Shown here piece after piece: positions 6,403 to 14,720 of a stretch of 33,914 nucleotides of DNA. Position numbers and translations under genes: made by a program. The notes under the pieces were generated by a model, which searched no databases, was not told the origin of the DNA, and worked only from the letters and a program-made list of their open reading frames with translations. Source of the stretch: a virus; IMG/VR virus record IMGVR_UViG_3300015371_000109, positions 1 to 33,914 of that record. One strand, given 5' to 3'. The stretch's first letter is position 1, and each line of letters begins with the position of its first letter.

Positions 6403-6638
6403 TGCCAGCATTCATCGAGGTTACTTTCTTAGAAACCTTTGATAAAAAGGTTAGTGACGAATTCAACAGTACCTTTCTAATAAACGTCAATACAATTCGT
6501 GCTGTTCTACGTCATGGAGAGTTTACTTCGCTTAAGCTAGACAACGATAAAATCATTACAATAGATTTTCCTTATCTTGATTTCTTGAGTGTTCTTGAAA
6601 TAGTTTGCAGAAATGGTGGAGTTGGGTATACTTCATGA
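6402..6638 (+). CDS. Hypothetical small protein between terminase genes, 78 aa
   Basis: The gene is stitched in by overlaps on both sides: TAATG at 6400-6404 with the putative small terminase and ATGA at 6635-6638 with the large terminase. The product (MPAFIEVTFLETFD...) shows alternating beta-strand pattern with INVNTIRAVL and 'LDNDKIITIDFPYLDF', resembling a widespread type of short phage/bacterial protein of the form 'vNv..I..v....t.I.ld...i.v.e.y', also seen in FlbD-like proteins. No catalytic motif is present. Its position suggests a packaging-associated or simply co-translated accessory protein. Confidence 0.65.
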   Translation: MPAFIEVTFLETFDKKVSDEFNSTFLINVNTIRAVLRHGEFTSLKLDNDKIITIDFPYLDFLSVLEIVCRNGGVGYTS

Positions 6639-7918
6639 CTTTCGAAGGCCAAGATTCTACTGTTGATCCGGGCGTTCAGGCATTCATGTCTTTGCCTGGA
6701 ATGGATATTTTTGCACCAAAACAAGCCGAAATCTTCTTTGAGACGCCTCGCGTCTTTGCCCCTTTACTTCATCCCGGCAGGTATAAGGCCGCATGGGGCG
6801 GGCGTGGATCGGGCAAATCTCACTTCTTTGCAGAGCTATTGATTCGCAAATGCCTTGATGTTCCTGGCTTGCGTTGGGCTTGCGTTCGTGAAATTCAAAA
6901 GTCTCTTGAACAGTCTGCAATGCGTCTGATCAAAGACAAGATTGAGGCATATAATCTAGGCCATTTATTTCATGTGATGGATACTGAGATTCGCACCCCA
7001 GGTAATGGCGTTATCATCTTTCAGGGGATGCAGAATCACAACGCAAATTCTATTAAGTCTTTAGAGGGATACAATGGTTGTTGGGTTGAAGAAGCGCACT
7101 CGCTTAGTAAATCCTCGTGGAGTATACTTAGGCCCACGTTTCGAGAGGCTGGCTCAGAGATTTGGGCAACGTGGAACCCAACAAATCGCAATGATCCGGT
7201 TGATGAATTCTTCCGCGCTGGGGAGCTTCCACCGCGTGCCATTGTTGTCGAGGCAGAATGGTACGATAACCCGTGGTTTCCGGCTGAACTTGAAGAAGAG
7301 CGGGTTTACGATCAAAGACGTGACCCGGATCGTTACGCGCATGTATGGGGCGGAAAGTATTTGCAAGCGTCCCAAGCGCGCGTTTTCAGAAACTGGAAAG
7401 TCGAATACTTTGAAACGCCGAAAGGCGTTCGCTTTTTCTTTGGTGCGGATTGGGGCTATGCAGAAGACCCCACAGTATTAGTTCGTTGTTTTCTTGATGA
7501 GAAGAGGCGAAGACTTTATGTCGACAGAGAGGCATATCAACTTCATTGCGAACTTGATAAGATTACCAATCTTTTTGACAAGATTGACGGTGCACGCAAT
7601 TGGCCTATTAGGGCTGATAGCGCTCGACCTGATACTATTTCTTATGTGGCTAATCGTGGCTTCAATATTGTTGGTGCTGACAAAGGCCCTAGGTCTGTTG
7701 AAGACGGCATTGAGTTTCTGAAGTCATGGGATATTATCGTGCATCCGAGTTGTCAGCATACGGCGGATGAATTATCCTTCTATTCGTGGAAGGTTGAACC
7801 GAAGACTGAAGACATTTTGCCAATTCTTGAAGACAAACACAACCACGTTATCGACTCATTGCGCTATGCGCTTGAAGGCGCGCGCAAGGGCCAAAGCATG
7901 GCGGATTACATTGATTAA
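6635..7918 (+). CDS. terL: Terminase large subunit (ATPase and nuclease)
   Basis: This 427-aa protein powers DNA packaging into the prohead and cuts concatemers. Residue landmarks: Walker A GGRGSGKSH (55-63), Walker B CWVEEAHSL (149-157), the ATPase coupling motif near WATWNPTNRNDP (177-188), then a RNase H-like nuclease domain with FGADWGYAEDP (269-279; D272), RADSARPD (326-333) and DKHNHVIDSLRY (400-411). This matches Terminase_3/PBSX-type large subunits. ATG at 6635 is preferred over a TTG 30 bases upstream because of the ATGA overlap with the previous gene. Length is normal and all active-site residues appear intact. Confidence 0.95.
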   Translation: MTFEGQDSTVDPGVQAFMSLPGMDIFAPKQAEIFFETPRVFAPLLHPGRYKAAWGGRGSGKSHFFAELLIRKCLDVPGLRWACVREIQKSLEQSAMRLIKDKIEAYNLGHLFHVMDTEIRTPGNGVIIFQGMQNHNANSIKSLEGYNGCWVEEAHSLSKSSWSILRPTFREAGSEIWATWNPTNRNDPVDEFFRAGELPPRAIVVEAEWYDNPWFPAELEEERVYDQRRDPDRYAHVWGGKYLQASQARVFRNWKVEYFETPKGVRFFFGADWGYAEDPTVLVRCFLDEKRRRLYVDREAYQLHCELDKITNLFDKIDGARNWPIRADSARPDTISYVANRGFNIVGADKGPRSVEDGIEFLKSWDIIVHPSCQHTADELSFYSWKVEPKTEDILPILEDKHNHVIDSLRYALEGARKGQSMADYID

Positions 7919-8102
7919 GATCAGAGATACAACCGCTCTACTTGAGAAAGCTTATCAAGACGAGCAAAGAAAAACTATTGAAGAATTTCTAGACTTCTTT
8001 CTAGGCGAAAAGAAAGAAAACGAAAAAGATTGGCCCACCTTATCGCTTCTTGGTATTAGTAGAGAAGAACTCATAGACGAATTCTTCATGAATAGAAAGT
8101 AA
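7911..8102 (+). CDS. Hypothetical small acidic helical protein, 63 aa
   Basis: The frame is open from inside the terminase gene, but the protein-like part begins at a TTG at 7911 (MIKIRDTTALLEKAYQDEQ when read as start), eight bases before the terminase stop ends. The product is helical and acidic, with 'TIEEFLDFFLGEKKE' and 'GISREELIDEFF'. No family is recognised. The start is uncertain; the only in-frame methionine is near the end. It is followed after four bases by the portal gene, so it probably belongs to the same message. Confidence 0.5.
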   Translation: MIKIRDTTALLEKAYQDEQRKTIEEFLDFFLGEKKENEKDWPTLSLLGISREELIDEFFMNRK

Positions 8103-8106
8103 GCCA

Positions 8107-10407
8107 ATGTTCCATCCTGTAGAGTTTTTAATGAATGCGCGGGATGGTCTGAAGAATTTAGTTTCGAAGATCGGCCACCCAAGCAAAGACAAGGCTGCAA
8201 ATTGGGTTTGGGATTTTGCGCCCTTAACGGGGCCAGAATGCCTTGCAATGTACACAAGCGATTGGCTACCAAGAAAAATCGTTGATATTGTCCCTCAAGA
8301 TGCGACAAGAGAATGGAGGAAATGGCAAGCCAAAGATAAGCAAGCTGAAAAACTTTATGCTTTGGAAAAAGCATTAAAGGTTCGCTCAAAGATAATGCGA
8401 GCAATGCAGCTTGATCGTTTATTTGGCGGGTCAGCAATATTGATTGGAACAGGCGACAAGGATATAGAAGAACCATTAGATGTAACGAAGATAAAGCAAA
8501 ACGGGATTAAATATCTTAGAGTCTTTTCTCGTTATGATCTTCGTGCTGGTGATCTTGTTAACAACATTGAAGACGATGCATATGGCTTACCGCAATGGTA
8601 CGAATTGCTTCGTCAACGCGATGGCAAAGATGTCGGCTTAAAAATCCACAGAAGTCGCTTCGTATTCTTTATTTCAAATCCCTTGCCTACAGATTGGTTG
8701 ACATACAATGCTAATCCTGAAGTCAGTGGCAATAGCGTTTATGCTGCATACGATAGTCAAATTGGTTGGGGACAATCGATTTACGAGCCAATTCGCAAAG
8801 CATTGGTGAATGCTGGCGCTGTTGCAGAGAACGTTGCTGCATTGGTCGAAGAAGCGAAACTTGATATTATTCAAGTTCCGAACCTGATCAGCTACATGAA
8901 CAACGATGAAAGTCAAAGTAAGCTCATTTCTCGTTTTTCTTTGGCTTCGCTGCTCAAAGCCAACAATAACATGTTGCTCTTGGGCGGTGATGAAAAGTTT
9001 GACCGCAAGCAAATATCATTTGCGCAGCTTCCTGAGATCATGAATGCGAACCTCCAGATTGCTTCTGGTGCTGCTGACATTCCCATTGTTCGTTTACTTG
9101 GTCAGTCGCCTAGTGGTCTTAACGCTAGTGGCGATACTGATATGCGGATGCATTATGATAAGATCAAATCGCATCAGACGAATGATCTTAAGGAAGGTTG
9201 CTTGGTTGATCTAGATGAGGCGTTCATTCGCAGTGCATTGGGCGGCCGTCCAGAAGAAATCGACTATGAATTTGATTCGCTCTGGCAGATGTCTGAGCCT
9301 GAGCTTGCGGATGTTTCCTTAAAGAAGTCACAAGCTTTTATGCAGATTAACGGGCTTGGCTTGTTTGCTCCTGAAGAACTACGCCCAGCCGTTGCTGACG
9401 TTATTGTTGATGATGGGTTCTTGCCGACACTTGATCAACATCTTCTTTCTGAAGAAGAGGCAAATAACGTTCTTGAAGAGCAGCAAAAGCAACAACTTGA
9501 GCAGCAACAACAACTTTCTGGTCAAGGCAATAGCCCTAATCAAGGCAATAATCCTCCACAAAATCAGACGCCACAAGCTGATGAAGCATCAGATTGGATT
9601 GAATTCTTGGACGCAAATCCTGATATTGCTTATGACTCTTTCGAGGAAACTGCGCATCCGCGTGGTCCTGGCGGGCGTTGGTCTGATAAACCCGGCATGG
9701 GTAACAAGACCAAAACTTTGCCATGGTGGCAACGTGGTGAGAAGCCAGAACAACCAAAGCAAGCAGCCTCTAAGGAAGCAACGCCCGGAACTGGCGGACA
9801 AGGCGGCAAACCAAAATATGCTTTATCGCTTGAAATTTTGAATGAAGCGGCAAAGAACGCACTTCCAAAAGAGCACAAGGTTTATAAGGGTGGAGAGCCA
9901 GTAGAGACTAAAACAAAGATTGGAAAACAGGACACTGGTAAGCTTGCAGAGAAGCACGTTCTTAATTGGTTAAAAGAACAGGGTTTGCAAGATGCACAAC
10001 AATTGAATGCAAAGATATCCAATTATCCAGTTGATTTGTTCGCTGGCAACTTGCTTATTGAGGTTAAGGGCGGTCTTATTTCCAATAGTAAGAAAGCCCG
10101 CAGATGGCGTGCTTCTATTGGACAGCCTAGTAAAACAGAACAAGCCCATTTGGATACTCTTACTCCAGAAGAGAAGTTTGCGCATAATGCAGCAAAAGAT
10201 CAGGCCATTATGGATCGCAAACAAGCCGTTCTAGATGAGTATTCGCAGAAACTTAATCAACCTGTTAAAGGTGTTACGATTACAACGATTTTCCATCCTG
10301 ACGAAAAAACCTTCGACTTGCATGTGTTTGAAGGCTTTCATAAAGTAATCAATTGGGATTCAGAGGAGGCTAAAAATGCCTACCGAGGCACCTTTAAGCA
10401 CTCCTAA
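8107..10407 (+). CDS. DUF1073-type portal protein with C-terminal nuclease-like domain
   Basis: Residues about 1-450 form a DUF1073 (Phage_portal_3-type) portal, the dodecameric channel through which DNA enters the head: landmarks are YTSDWLPRKIVDIVPQDATREW (about 49-70), RLFGGSAILIG (104-114) and a 'PIVRLLGQSPSGLNASGD' segment (about 326-343). A glutamine-rich linker (455-490) follows, then a HPRGPGGRW motif (517-525). Residues about 570-766 are an extra domain: TGKLAEKHVLNWL (610-622), then PVDLF (641-645) and LLIEVKGG (649-656), giving D643, E652 and K654 in a PD-(D/E)xK-like arrangement. Related portal-family proteins are named after the anti-CBASS enzyme Acb1 because some carry that domain at their C-terminus; no HxT/HxS pairs typical of Acb1 are evident here. 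Portal call is strong; nuclease call is inferred. Confidence 0.85.
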   Translation: MFHPVEFLMNARDGLKNLVSKIGHPSKDKAANWVWDFAPLTGPECLAMYTSDWLPRKIVDIVPQDATREWRKWQAKDKQAEKLYALEKALKVRSKIMRAMQLDRLFGGSAILIGTGDKDIEEPLDVTKIKQNGIKYLRVFSRYDLRAGDLVNNIEDDAYGLPQWYELLRQRDGKDVGLKIHRSRFVFFISNPLPTDWLTYNANPEVSGNSVYAAYDSQIGWGQSIYEPIRKALVNAGAVAENVAALVEEAKLDIIQVPNLISYMNNDESQSKLISRFSLASLLKANNNMLLLGGDEKFDRKQISFAQLPEIMNANLQIASGAADIPIVRLLGQSPSGLNASGDTDMRMHYDKIKSHQTNDLKEGCLVDLDEAFIRSALGGRPEEIDYEFDSLWQMSEPELADVSLKKSQAFMQINGLGLFAPEELRPAVADVIVDDGFLPTLDQHLLSEEEANNVLEEQQKQQLEQQQQLSGQGNSPNQGNNPPQNQTPQADEASDWIEFLDANPDIAYDSFEETAHPRGPGGRWSDKPGMGNKTKTLPWWQRGEKPEQPKQAASKEATPGTGGQGGKPKYALSLEILNEAAKNALPKEHKVYKGGEPVETKTKIGKQDTGKLAEKHVLNWLKEQGLQDAQQLNAKISNYPVDLFAGNLLIEVKGGLISNSKKARRWRASIGQPSKTEQAHLDTLTPEEKFAHNAAKDQAIMDRKQAVLDEYSQKLNQPVKGVTITTIFHPDEKTFDLHVFEGFHKVINWDSEEAKNAYRGTFKHS

Positions 10408-10651
10408 GCCTATTAACCATGTTGATCTTCCGCCTGAAGTGCAGGCGGAAATTGATCAATATGAGAAAGACTTAAGAGCAGAATTAGACCAAGTTCTTGG
10501 CGTTGTTAGAAATGACCAAGGTGAGATTGTTGGTGCGCGCGATGGTTTGAAAGGAGGTCAGAGTTCTTCTAAAGACTCTGGTTTCTTTCAAGAAACAGAA
10601 CATCCGCGAGGTCCAGGCGGAAGATTCTTTCTGAATGCTAAAGAGATATAA
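10376..10651 (+). CDS. Small protein with HPRGPGGR motif, 91 aa
   Basis: ATG at 10376 lies inside the end of the portal gene and is preceded by GGAGG with six bases of spacing, a strong site. The product begins MPTEAPLSTPKPINHVDL, has an amphipathic acidic helix (PEVQAEIDQYEKDLRAELDQVL), and near the end contains ETEHPRGPGGRFF (residues about 73-85), nearly the same motif as residues 514-525 of the portal. Short 'HPR..GGRF' segments are common linkers in phage head proteins; here it may mark interaction with the same partner. Function unknown; it may be a portal- or nuclease-domain-associated small protein. Confidence 0.6.
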   Translation: MPTEAPLSTPKPINHVDLPPEVQAEIDQYEKDLRAELDQVLGVVRNDQGEIVGARDGLKGGQSSSKDSGFFQETEHPRGPGGRFFLNAKEI

Positions 10652-10656
10652 GACTA

Positions 10657-10857
10657 ATGCCCAAGTATTGTGAAGAATGTCATGGGCGAGGTTGGGTATG
10701 GGAACCAATTTATAGGAAAGTCGCCCCTAATTTTGTTCCTAAACAAGGACCAAATGAGCCGCTAGAACAAAGAGCTTATAAAAAAGTCTGTATGTCTTGT
10801 TTGCGAGCAATTGACAACAGTAAGAGAAAACCACATAAGGTAGAAATCAATGCCTAA
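10657..10857 (+). CDS. Zinc-ribbon protein, 66 aa
   Basis: Starts MPKYCEECHGRGW. Cysteine pairs at residues 5/8 and 45/48 form a clear four-cysteine zinc site; the first knuckle with its HGRGW sequence resembles a DnaJ-type CxxCxGxG repeat. The rest is basic and proline-rich, and the C-terminus is charged. The stop overlaps the start of the next gene by eight bases. No enzyme motif is visible. It begins an accessory block lying between the portal and the minor head gene. Confidence 0.65.
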   Translation: MPKYCEECHGRGWVWEPIYRKVAPNFVPKQGPNEPLEQRAYKKVCMSCLRAIDNSKRKPHKVEINA

Positions 10858-11653
10858 TTTCTTTGGATACTATGGAAACGGATACACTGGCCTTGGTGAT
10901 GTTACTGCTATCACCAAGTCTTATAGCAATCTTGTTTGGATCGATCCTGCACAGGAAACTGACCAAACTTTAAAGCAAAAATTTGAGAACGCGAAGGTTA
11001 ATCAACAGAAGGTAATTCTTGTTGTAACGACCTTTATGTTCAAGTACCCATCAACAGAATTACTTCCAGACGCTGCTCAAAAGTTTAAAGACCTTTACTC
11101 AAAGGTTATTCAATATAGCAATTTAATACTGGCTTTCTTCCTTTTTGATGAACCGTACAGAAATAACGACAAGAACATTCACCTTGACCCAAAGGTTGTT
11201 TCGTTAAACTTAGATGGTGCCCATGTAATCATTGAACAATATAGTGGCGGCAAAGCAACAATGATTAGTGGGGCAGGCAATGAATTCGATAAGTTTGGTT
11301 TGCCAAAGCTTGTTAACATTATTGGGATGTATCGCTATTCTTATAATACTTCTGGCTATCAATTAAGTTGGTCTTACATGAATCTTATCTTTAAGAAGAA
11401 ATCCGAACAGAAAGTCATTGCGATTGCTGATGCATTCGAATGGCCTGACAAACCTATTGATGAAAAGCGCATTATTAACTTTAACAACACTTGGAAATTC
11501 CTTATTAAATACTTCGGTAAAGACGTTATTGGCGTTTGCCCCTTTCTTTACCAGTCCAGTCCTATGGGACAGGGCGCTGACAAAATGCCGAATGTGCGCG
11601 AATATATGAAGAATTGGGCTGAAGGAATCTTAGGACTGCAAGGTGTTGCATGA
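10850..11653 (+). CDS. TIM-barrel glycoside-hydrolase-like protein
   Basis: This 267-aa protein starts MPNFFGYYGNGYTG and shows a repeating strand-helix pattern typical of a TIM barrel: NLVWID (27-32), VILVVTTFMF (55-64), LILAFFLFDEPY (92-103), VNIIGMY (155-161), VIAIADAFEW (189-198) and VIGVCPFLY (226-234). The strand ending in FDEP (E101) and the strand ending in ADAFEW are at places where glycosidases keep catalytic acids. No exact family is recognised and enzymatic activity is inferred. There is no signal peptide. A role in attacking host surface glycans, or decorating the virion, would fit its carbohydrate-binding-like neighbour. ATG follows within the end of the zinc-ribbon gene. Confidence 0.5.
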   Translation: MPNFFGYYGNGYTGLGDVTAITKSYSNLVWIDPAQETDQTLKQKFENAKVNQQKVILVVTTFMFKYPSTELLPDAAQKFKDLYSKVIQYSNLILAFFLFDEPYRNNDKNIHLDPKVVSLNLDGAHVIIEQYSGGKATMISGAGNEFDKFGLPKLVNIIGMYRYSYNTSGYQLSWSYMNLIFKKKSEQKVIAIADAFEWPDKPIDEKRIINFNNTWKFLIKYFGKDVIGVCPFLYQSSPMGQGADKMPNVREYMKNWAEGILGLQGVA

Positions 11654-11877
11654 ATAAAGCACAAACTGTACCGCATGCAGAAGACGAAGAAGCCAGGAAG
11701 TTTGATCCAAATGACTTCTTTCCCGGGACAATTTTATTGTGGCTCATGTATGCTGGCAGAGATAGATGGTTAATTGCAGACTGGAACGAAAAAGAACAAT
11801 ATTGGATGATAATTCCAGGCTGGGAGGAAGTAGACAAAAGATGGTTAACCTACTGGAAGCCACTATATAATGAATGA
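11650..11877 (+). CDS. Hypothetical tryptophan-rich protein, 75 aa
   Basis: ATG overlaps the preceding TGA as ATGA, and the gene's end overlaps the next start by eight bases. The product begins MNKAQTVPHAEDEEARK and then contains seven tryptophans in about 45 residues (for example RWLIADW, QYWMIIPGW, RWLTYW), with beta-strand-like alternation. This could be a small beta-sheet glycan-binding or protein-binding domain, but no family is known to me. Its position between a hydrolase-like and a carbohydrate-binding-like gene is the only context. Confidence 0.6.
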   Translation: MNKAQTVPHAEDEEARKFDPNDFFPGTILLWLMYAGRDRWLIADWNEKEQYWMIIPGWEEVDKRWLTYWKPLYNE

Positions 11878-13435
11878 TGACGATCAACCATCATTAGATC
11901 GATTACCGAGAGTAGTAATCGAGCAAATAGTAGAGTTGGGTTCAGCAAGAAAGCTGAAACCCTATGGCTTTGCCGACTTTTATTTGCTTGCTTGTCCTGA
12001 TGCTTTAGTTGATGTAAATGATCAGGTTGACTATCTTCCGCAAGGAGATAATTACGGACAATTCAATAAAGTAATACAGAAGAGGGTTTTCAATCATCAG
12101 GCTTTTCCTGGCGAAGTCGTAAGAGAACAATTTAAGCCTACAACATATCAGGAAGTTGTTTACGTTCCTGGCGTTGAACCTAACACAATTCATCCAGCCG
12201 TTGGATTATTTACTTTATCTGGAAGGGCTATTTCTCTTGTTAAGGCTGGCGGTCTTTCTCCAACAAAAACTTATGATTTTTCTTCAAGTCTTCCTTCTGG
12301 AATCACATTTACACGAGGAAGTTCTGCAACATATATTAATTCCTCTGGTGTCTTAACATCTGCTGCTAACGATGTCGCTAGAATAGATTATGACCCAACA
12401 ACTCTTGTTTCTAAGGGTCTTTTAATTGAAGAATCTAGAGCAAATCAAGTACTTCAAAGTAGCAATCTTAGTGTTTCTCCATGGAGTTCCTTTACTAATG
12501 GAGACGGAACGGTTGTTGTTACAGCAAATAACGCCGTTGCTCCTGATGGAACAAATACCGCAGTTAAGATAGATTTTAACAGAAGTAATAATACTAACTG
12601 GGCTGAATTTATTCAAAGTGGCATTGCTATACCAAATAATGGATCGACTCATTTTCAATCAATTTGGCTTAAAGCTGCTACGGGCGCTGATGTTGGTAAA
12701 GTTGTCAGTCTTAGTATGCATGATGGCTCTTTCAAAGGCGTCATTAACATAACTTTAACGGCCAATTGGGTTCGGTATTCAACAAGTGGTGTTCTAGCCA
12801 CAACTAGCCAATTCTTACTTGGATATTTTGGAACCGCAGGAACTCCTAACACTGGCGCTGTTTCTGTTCATGCTTGGGGAGCACAAATAGAGGCTGGCCC
12901 CTTTCTTACCTCTTATATACCGACAACAACTGGCGCTGTTACGCGAAGCGCGGATTCCGCTACAGTAACTGGTACGAACTTCTCTAGCTGGTATAATCAA
13001 TCTGCTGGAACATTTGTTATAAATGGAGATAGCCTTGGAATTCCTGGGGGATTTTTGAGTTATTTAACATCTGCTAACGATGGCACTGGGAATAATGTTG
13101 TTTCTCTTGGTCGCTATGGTCAACAATTAGGAACACCAGGCAATGTTTTAGCTCATATTGGAAATGCTAACGTCGATCAAGCACTTTTAAATGGTGGTGC
13201 TGTATCTAACAATGTACCATTTAAACAAGCCCTTGCTTATGCATTAAATGACTTCTCTATGGTTTTAAATGGTGGAACGCCAGTAACGGATGCATCGGGC
13301 ACTCCACCGACAGCGCCAGATAGATTAAGCATTGGTAATAGAGTTGGTGCTGATATATGGTGTGGGCACATTAAGAAAATAGACTTCTATAATACCCGTA
13401 GGACAAACAGCGAACTACAGGCACTTACAACATGA
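11870..13435 (+). CDS. Structural protein with carbohydrate-binding-like domains
   Basis: A 521-aa protein. Residues about 1-110 have no recognised domain. From about 130, 'TFTRGSSATYINSSGVLTS' and 'KGLLIEESRANQVLQSS' form the signature of a domain common in phage fibre, decoration and appendage proteins. About residues 195-350 look like a carbohydrate-binding (jelly-roll) module, and the rest looks like a concanavalin/LamG-like beta sandwich ending in DRLSIGNRVGADIWCG and IKKIDFYNTRRTNSELQ. It likely binds glycans on the virion surface, but it is encoded in the head region rather than with tail fibres. No signal peptide; start at 11870 follows by overlap. Confidence 0.65.
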   Translation: MNDDDQPSLDRLPRVVIEQIVELGSARKLKPYGFADFYLLACPDALVDVNDQVDYLPQGDNYGQFNKVIQKRVFNHQAFPGEVVREQFKPTTYQEVVYVPGVEPNTIHPAVGLFTLSGRAISLVKAGGLSPTKTYDFSSSLPSGITFTRGSSATYINSSGVLTSAANDVARIDYDPTTLVSKGLLIEESRANQVLQSSNLSVSPWSSFTNGDGTVVVTANNAVAPDGTNTAVKIDFNRSNNTNWAEFIQSGIAIPNNGSTHFQSIWLKAATGADVGKVVSLSMHDGSFKGVINITLTANWVRYSTSGVLATTSQFLLGYFGTAGTPNTGAVSVHAWGAQIEAGPFLTSYIPTTTGAVTRSADSATVTGTNFSSWYNQSAGTFVINGDSLGIPGGFLSYLTSANDGTGNNVVSLGRYGQQLGTPGNVLAHIGNANVDQALLNGGAVSNNVPFKQALAYALNDFSMVLNGGTPVTDASGTPPTAPDRLSIGNRVGADIWCGHIKKIDFYNTRRTNSELQALTT

Positions 13436-13908
13436 TTGATCTTATTCTTCGTTGCGAAACTAGAGCAAGGTGGCTAACCTTTGCTCAAAATCGCGGTATT
13501 ATTGTCATTACGAACAACGTTGAAGTAATTCAACCTGGATTTTCTGTTGATGAGGTTGGAAACGTCGTTCTAACTCCTGCCGTTTATGATAACACGGTTT
13601 TCCCTCCAGTATTGGTTACTCCAGAAACTCGCGATACTTGGTGGACTGTTCAAGTTCGTCTTAGCGGTGCACAAGAAGATAATGATGCAGATAGTGTTTA
13701 TACTGGCGAGGCAGGCGATACAAGTGGATTTAAGTTTGTTAAATCTAAAATCGTTGCCTTTATTCGCAATCAATCGACTCCAGTAACGTTGCGCGGAATG
13801 CGCGCTTATCAATTTGGTGCAGTTGGTTCTAGAATTCAACTAATTGATCCGAGAGATATTCACATGAATCCGCTTGGGCGTATTTGGGCTGGCGGAATGG
13901 AATATTAA
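13432..13908 (+). CDS. Hypothetical structural protein, 158 aa
   Basis: ATG overlaps the preceding TGA as ATGA. The protein starts MIDLILRCETRARWL and is predicted mostly beta by residue alternation. It has an aromatic WWTVQVRLSG segment and an acidic 'QEDNDADSVYTGEAGD' loop. No catalytic motif is apparent. The end, PLGRIWAGGMEY, overlaps the start of the minor head gene as TAATG. It completes the accessory group between portal and minor head genes and is probably a virion component or a chaperone for its upstream neighbour. Confidence 0.6.
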   Translation: MIDLILRCETRARWLTFAQNRGIIVITNNVEVIQPGFSVDEVGNVVLTPAVYDNTVFPPVLVTPETRDTWWTVQVRLSGAQEDNDADSVYTGEAGDTSGFKFVKSKIVAFIRNQSTPVTLRGMRAYQFGAVGSRIQLIDPRDIHMNPLGRIWAGGMEY

Positions 13909-14720
13909 TGCTCAATATTCGCACTGCCACAAAAGAACCGACAAAACTCATTGCTTTGCGTCCACCTAAATCGGTGGAACTTGCAATGGAGCAGATAATT
14001 TTATCTGTAGTAAAAGAGGCAAATAGCCTAATATTTGGAGCGGGTGAAGGACCATCTCATTTCTTAGAGATTAAGCGCAGTCTTACTCAAGACGGTCGGA
14101 TTCAAATCAAAGACTATACTTCCCCATTCGATTTGTTTATGGATGTTTTCAGGATGCATCTTGAGGCGGCCGTTGGTGCTGCCCAATCGAAATTTGCGCA
14201 AGTGATCACGAATGAAGAGCGAAGGCATAGGAGTCGTTTTGCAGCGGCCGTTAAGCTGCGATATGGCATTGATGTTGAATCATTGTTGTCAGGAACAGAA
14301 ACAAGAAAATTGATTGAGAATCAAGTAAGGAAGTCAGTTGCGCTCATTAGGGGACTGTCAGATGACATGGCAAAACAAGTCGAGTTCACAATCCTTGACG
14401 CAGCCCAACGAAGACAATCCAGAACTACGCTTTCCGAACGACTTAGAAAGACTATGCAGATTACAAGAAAGCGTGCACGTCTTATCGCAAAAGACCAAAC
14501 GGCGTCATTTAATGGCGCTCTTAATCAAGCAAGGCAAACCCAAATCGGAATAGATCGCTATATTTGGGAAACCATGCAAGATGAAAGAGTGCGTCACGAA
14601 CATGCCAAGCGCCATGGCAAAACTTTCTTTTGGTCGCAGCCTCCTGAAGATGGCCACCCTGGCGAGCCTATCAATTGCCGGTGCACTGCCATTCCCCTTG
14701 CCGTGCGATTAGGCCGATGA
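13908..14720 (+). CDS. Minor head protein, Mu gpF/SPP1 gp7 family
   Basis: A 270-aa head morphogenesis protein; relatives sit inside the prohead near the portal and help DNA packaging or ejection. The C-terminal third carries the family signature: TRKRARLIAKDQTASFNG, then IWETMQDERVRHEHAKRHG and HPGEPINCRCTAIPL near the end. The N-terminal two-thirds is helical. ATG at 13908 is chosen because it overlaps the previous TAA as TAATG; an upstream ATG at 13884 lies within the previous gene. Normally this gene directly follows the portal; here it is separated from the portal by about 3.5 kb of accessory genes. Confidence 0.85.
   Translation: MLNIRTATKEPTKLIALRPPKSVELAMEQIILSVVKEANSLIFGAGEGPSHFLEIKRSLTQDGRIQIKDYTSPFDLFMDVFRMHLEAAVGAAQSKFAQVITNEERRHRSRFAAAVKLRYGIDVESLLSGTETRKLIENQVRKSVALIRGLSDDMAKQVEFTILDAAQRRQSRTTLSERLRKTMQITRKRARLIAKDQTASFNGALNQARQTQIGIDRYIWETMQDERVRHEHAKRHGKTFFWSQPPEDGHPGEPINCRCTAIPLAVRLGR

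Noticed and set aside
10070-10404. Acb1-type 2H phosphodiesterase at the portal C-terminus
   Set aside because: The two HxT/HxS motifs required for Acb1 are not visible; the ExK-type motif favours a nuclease-like reading instead.
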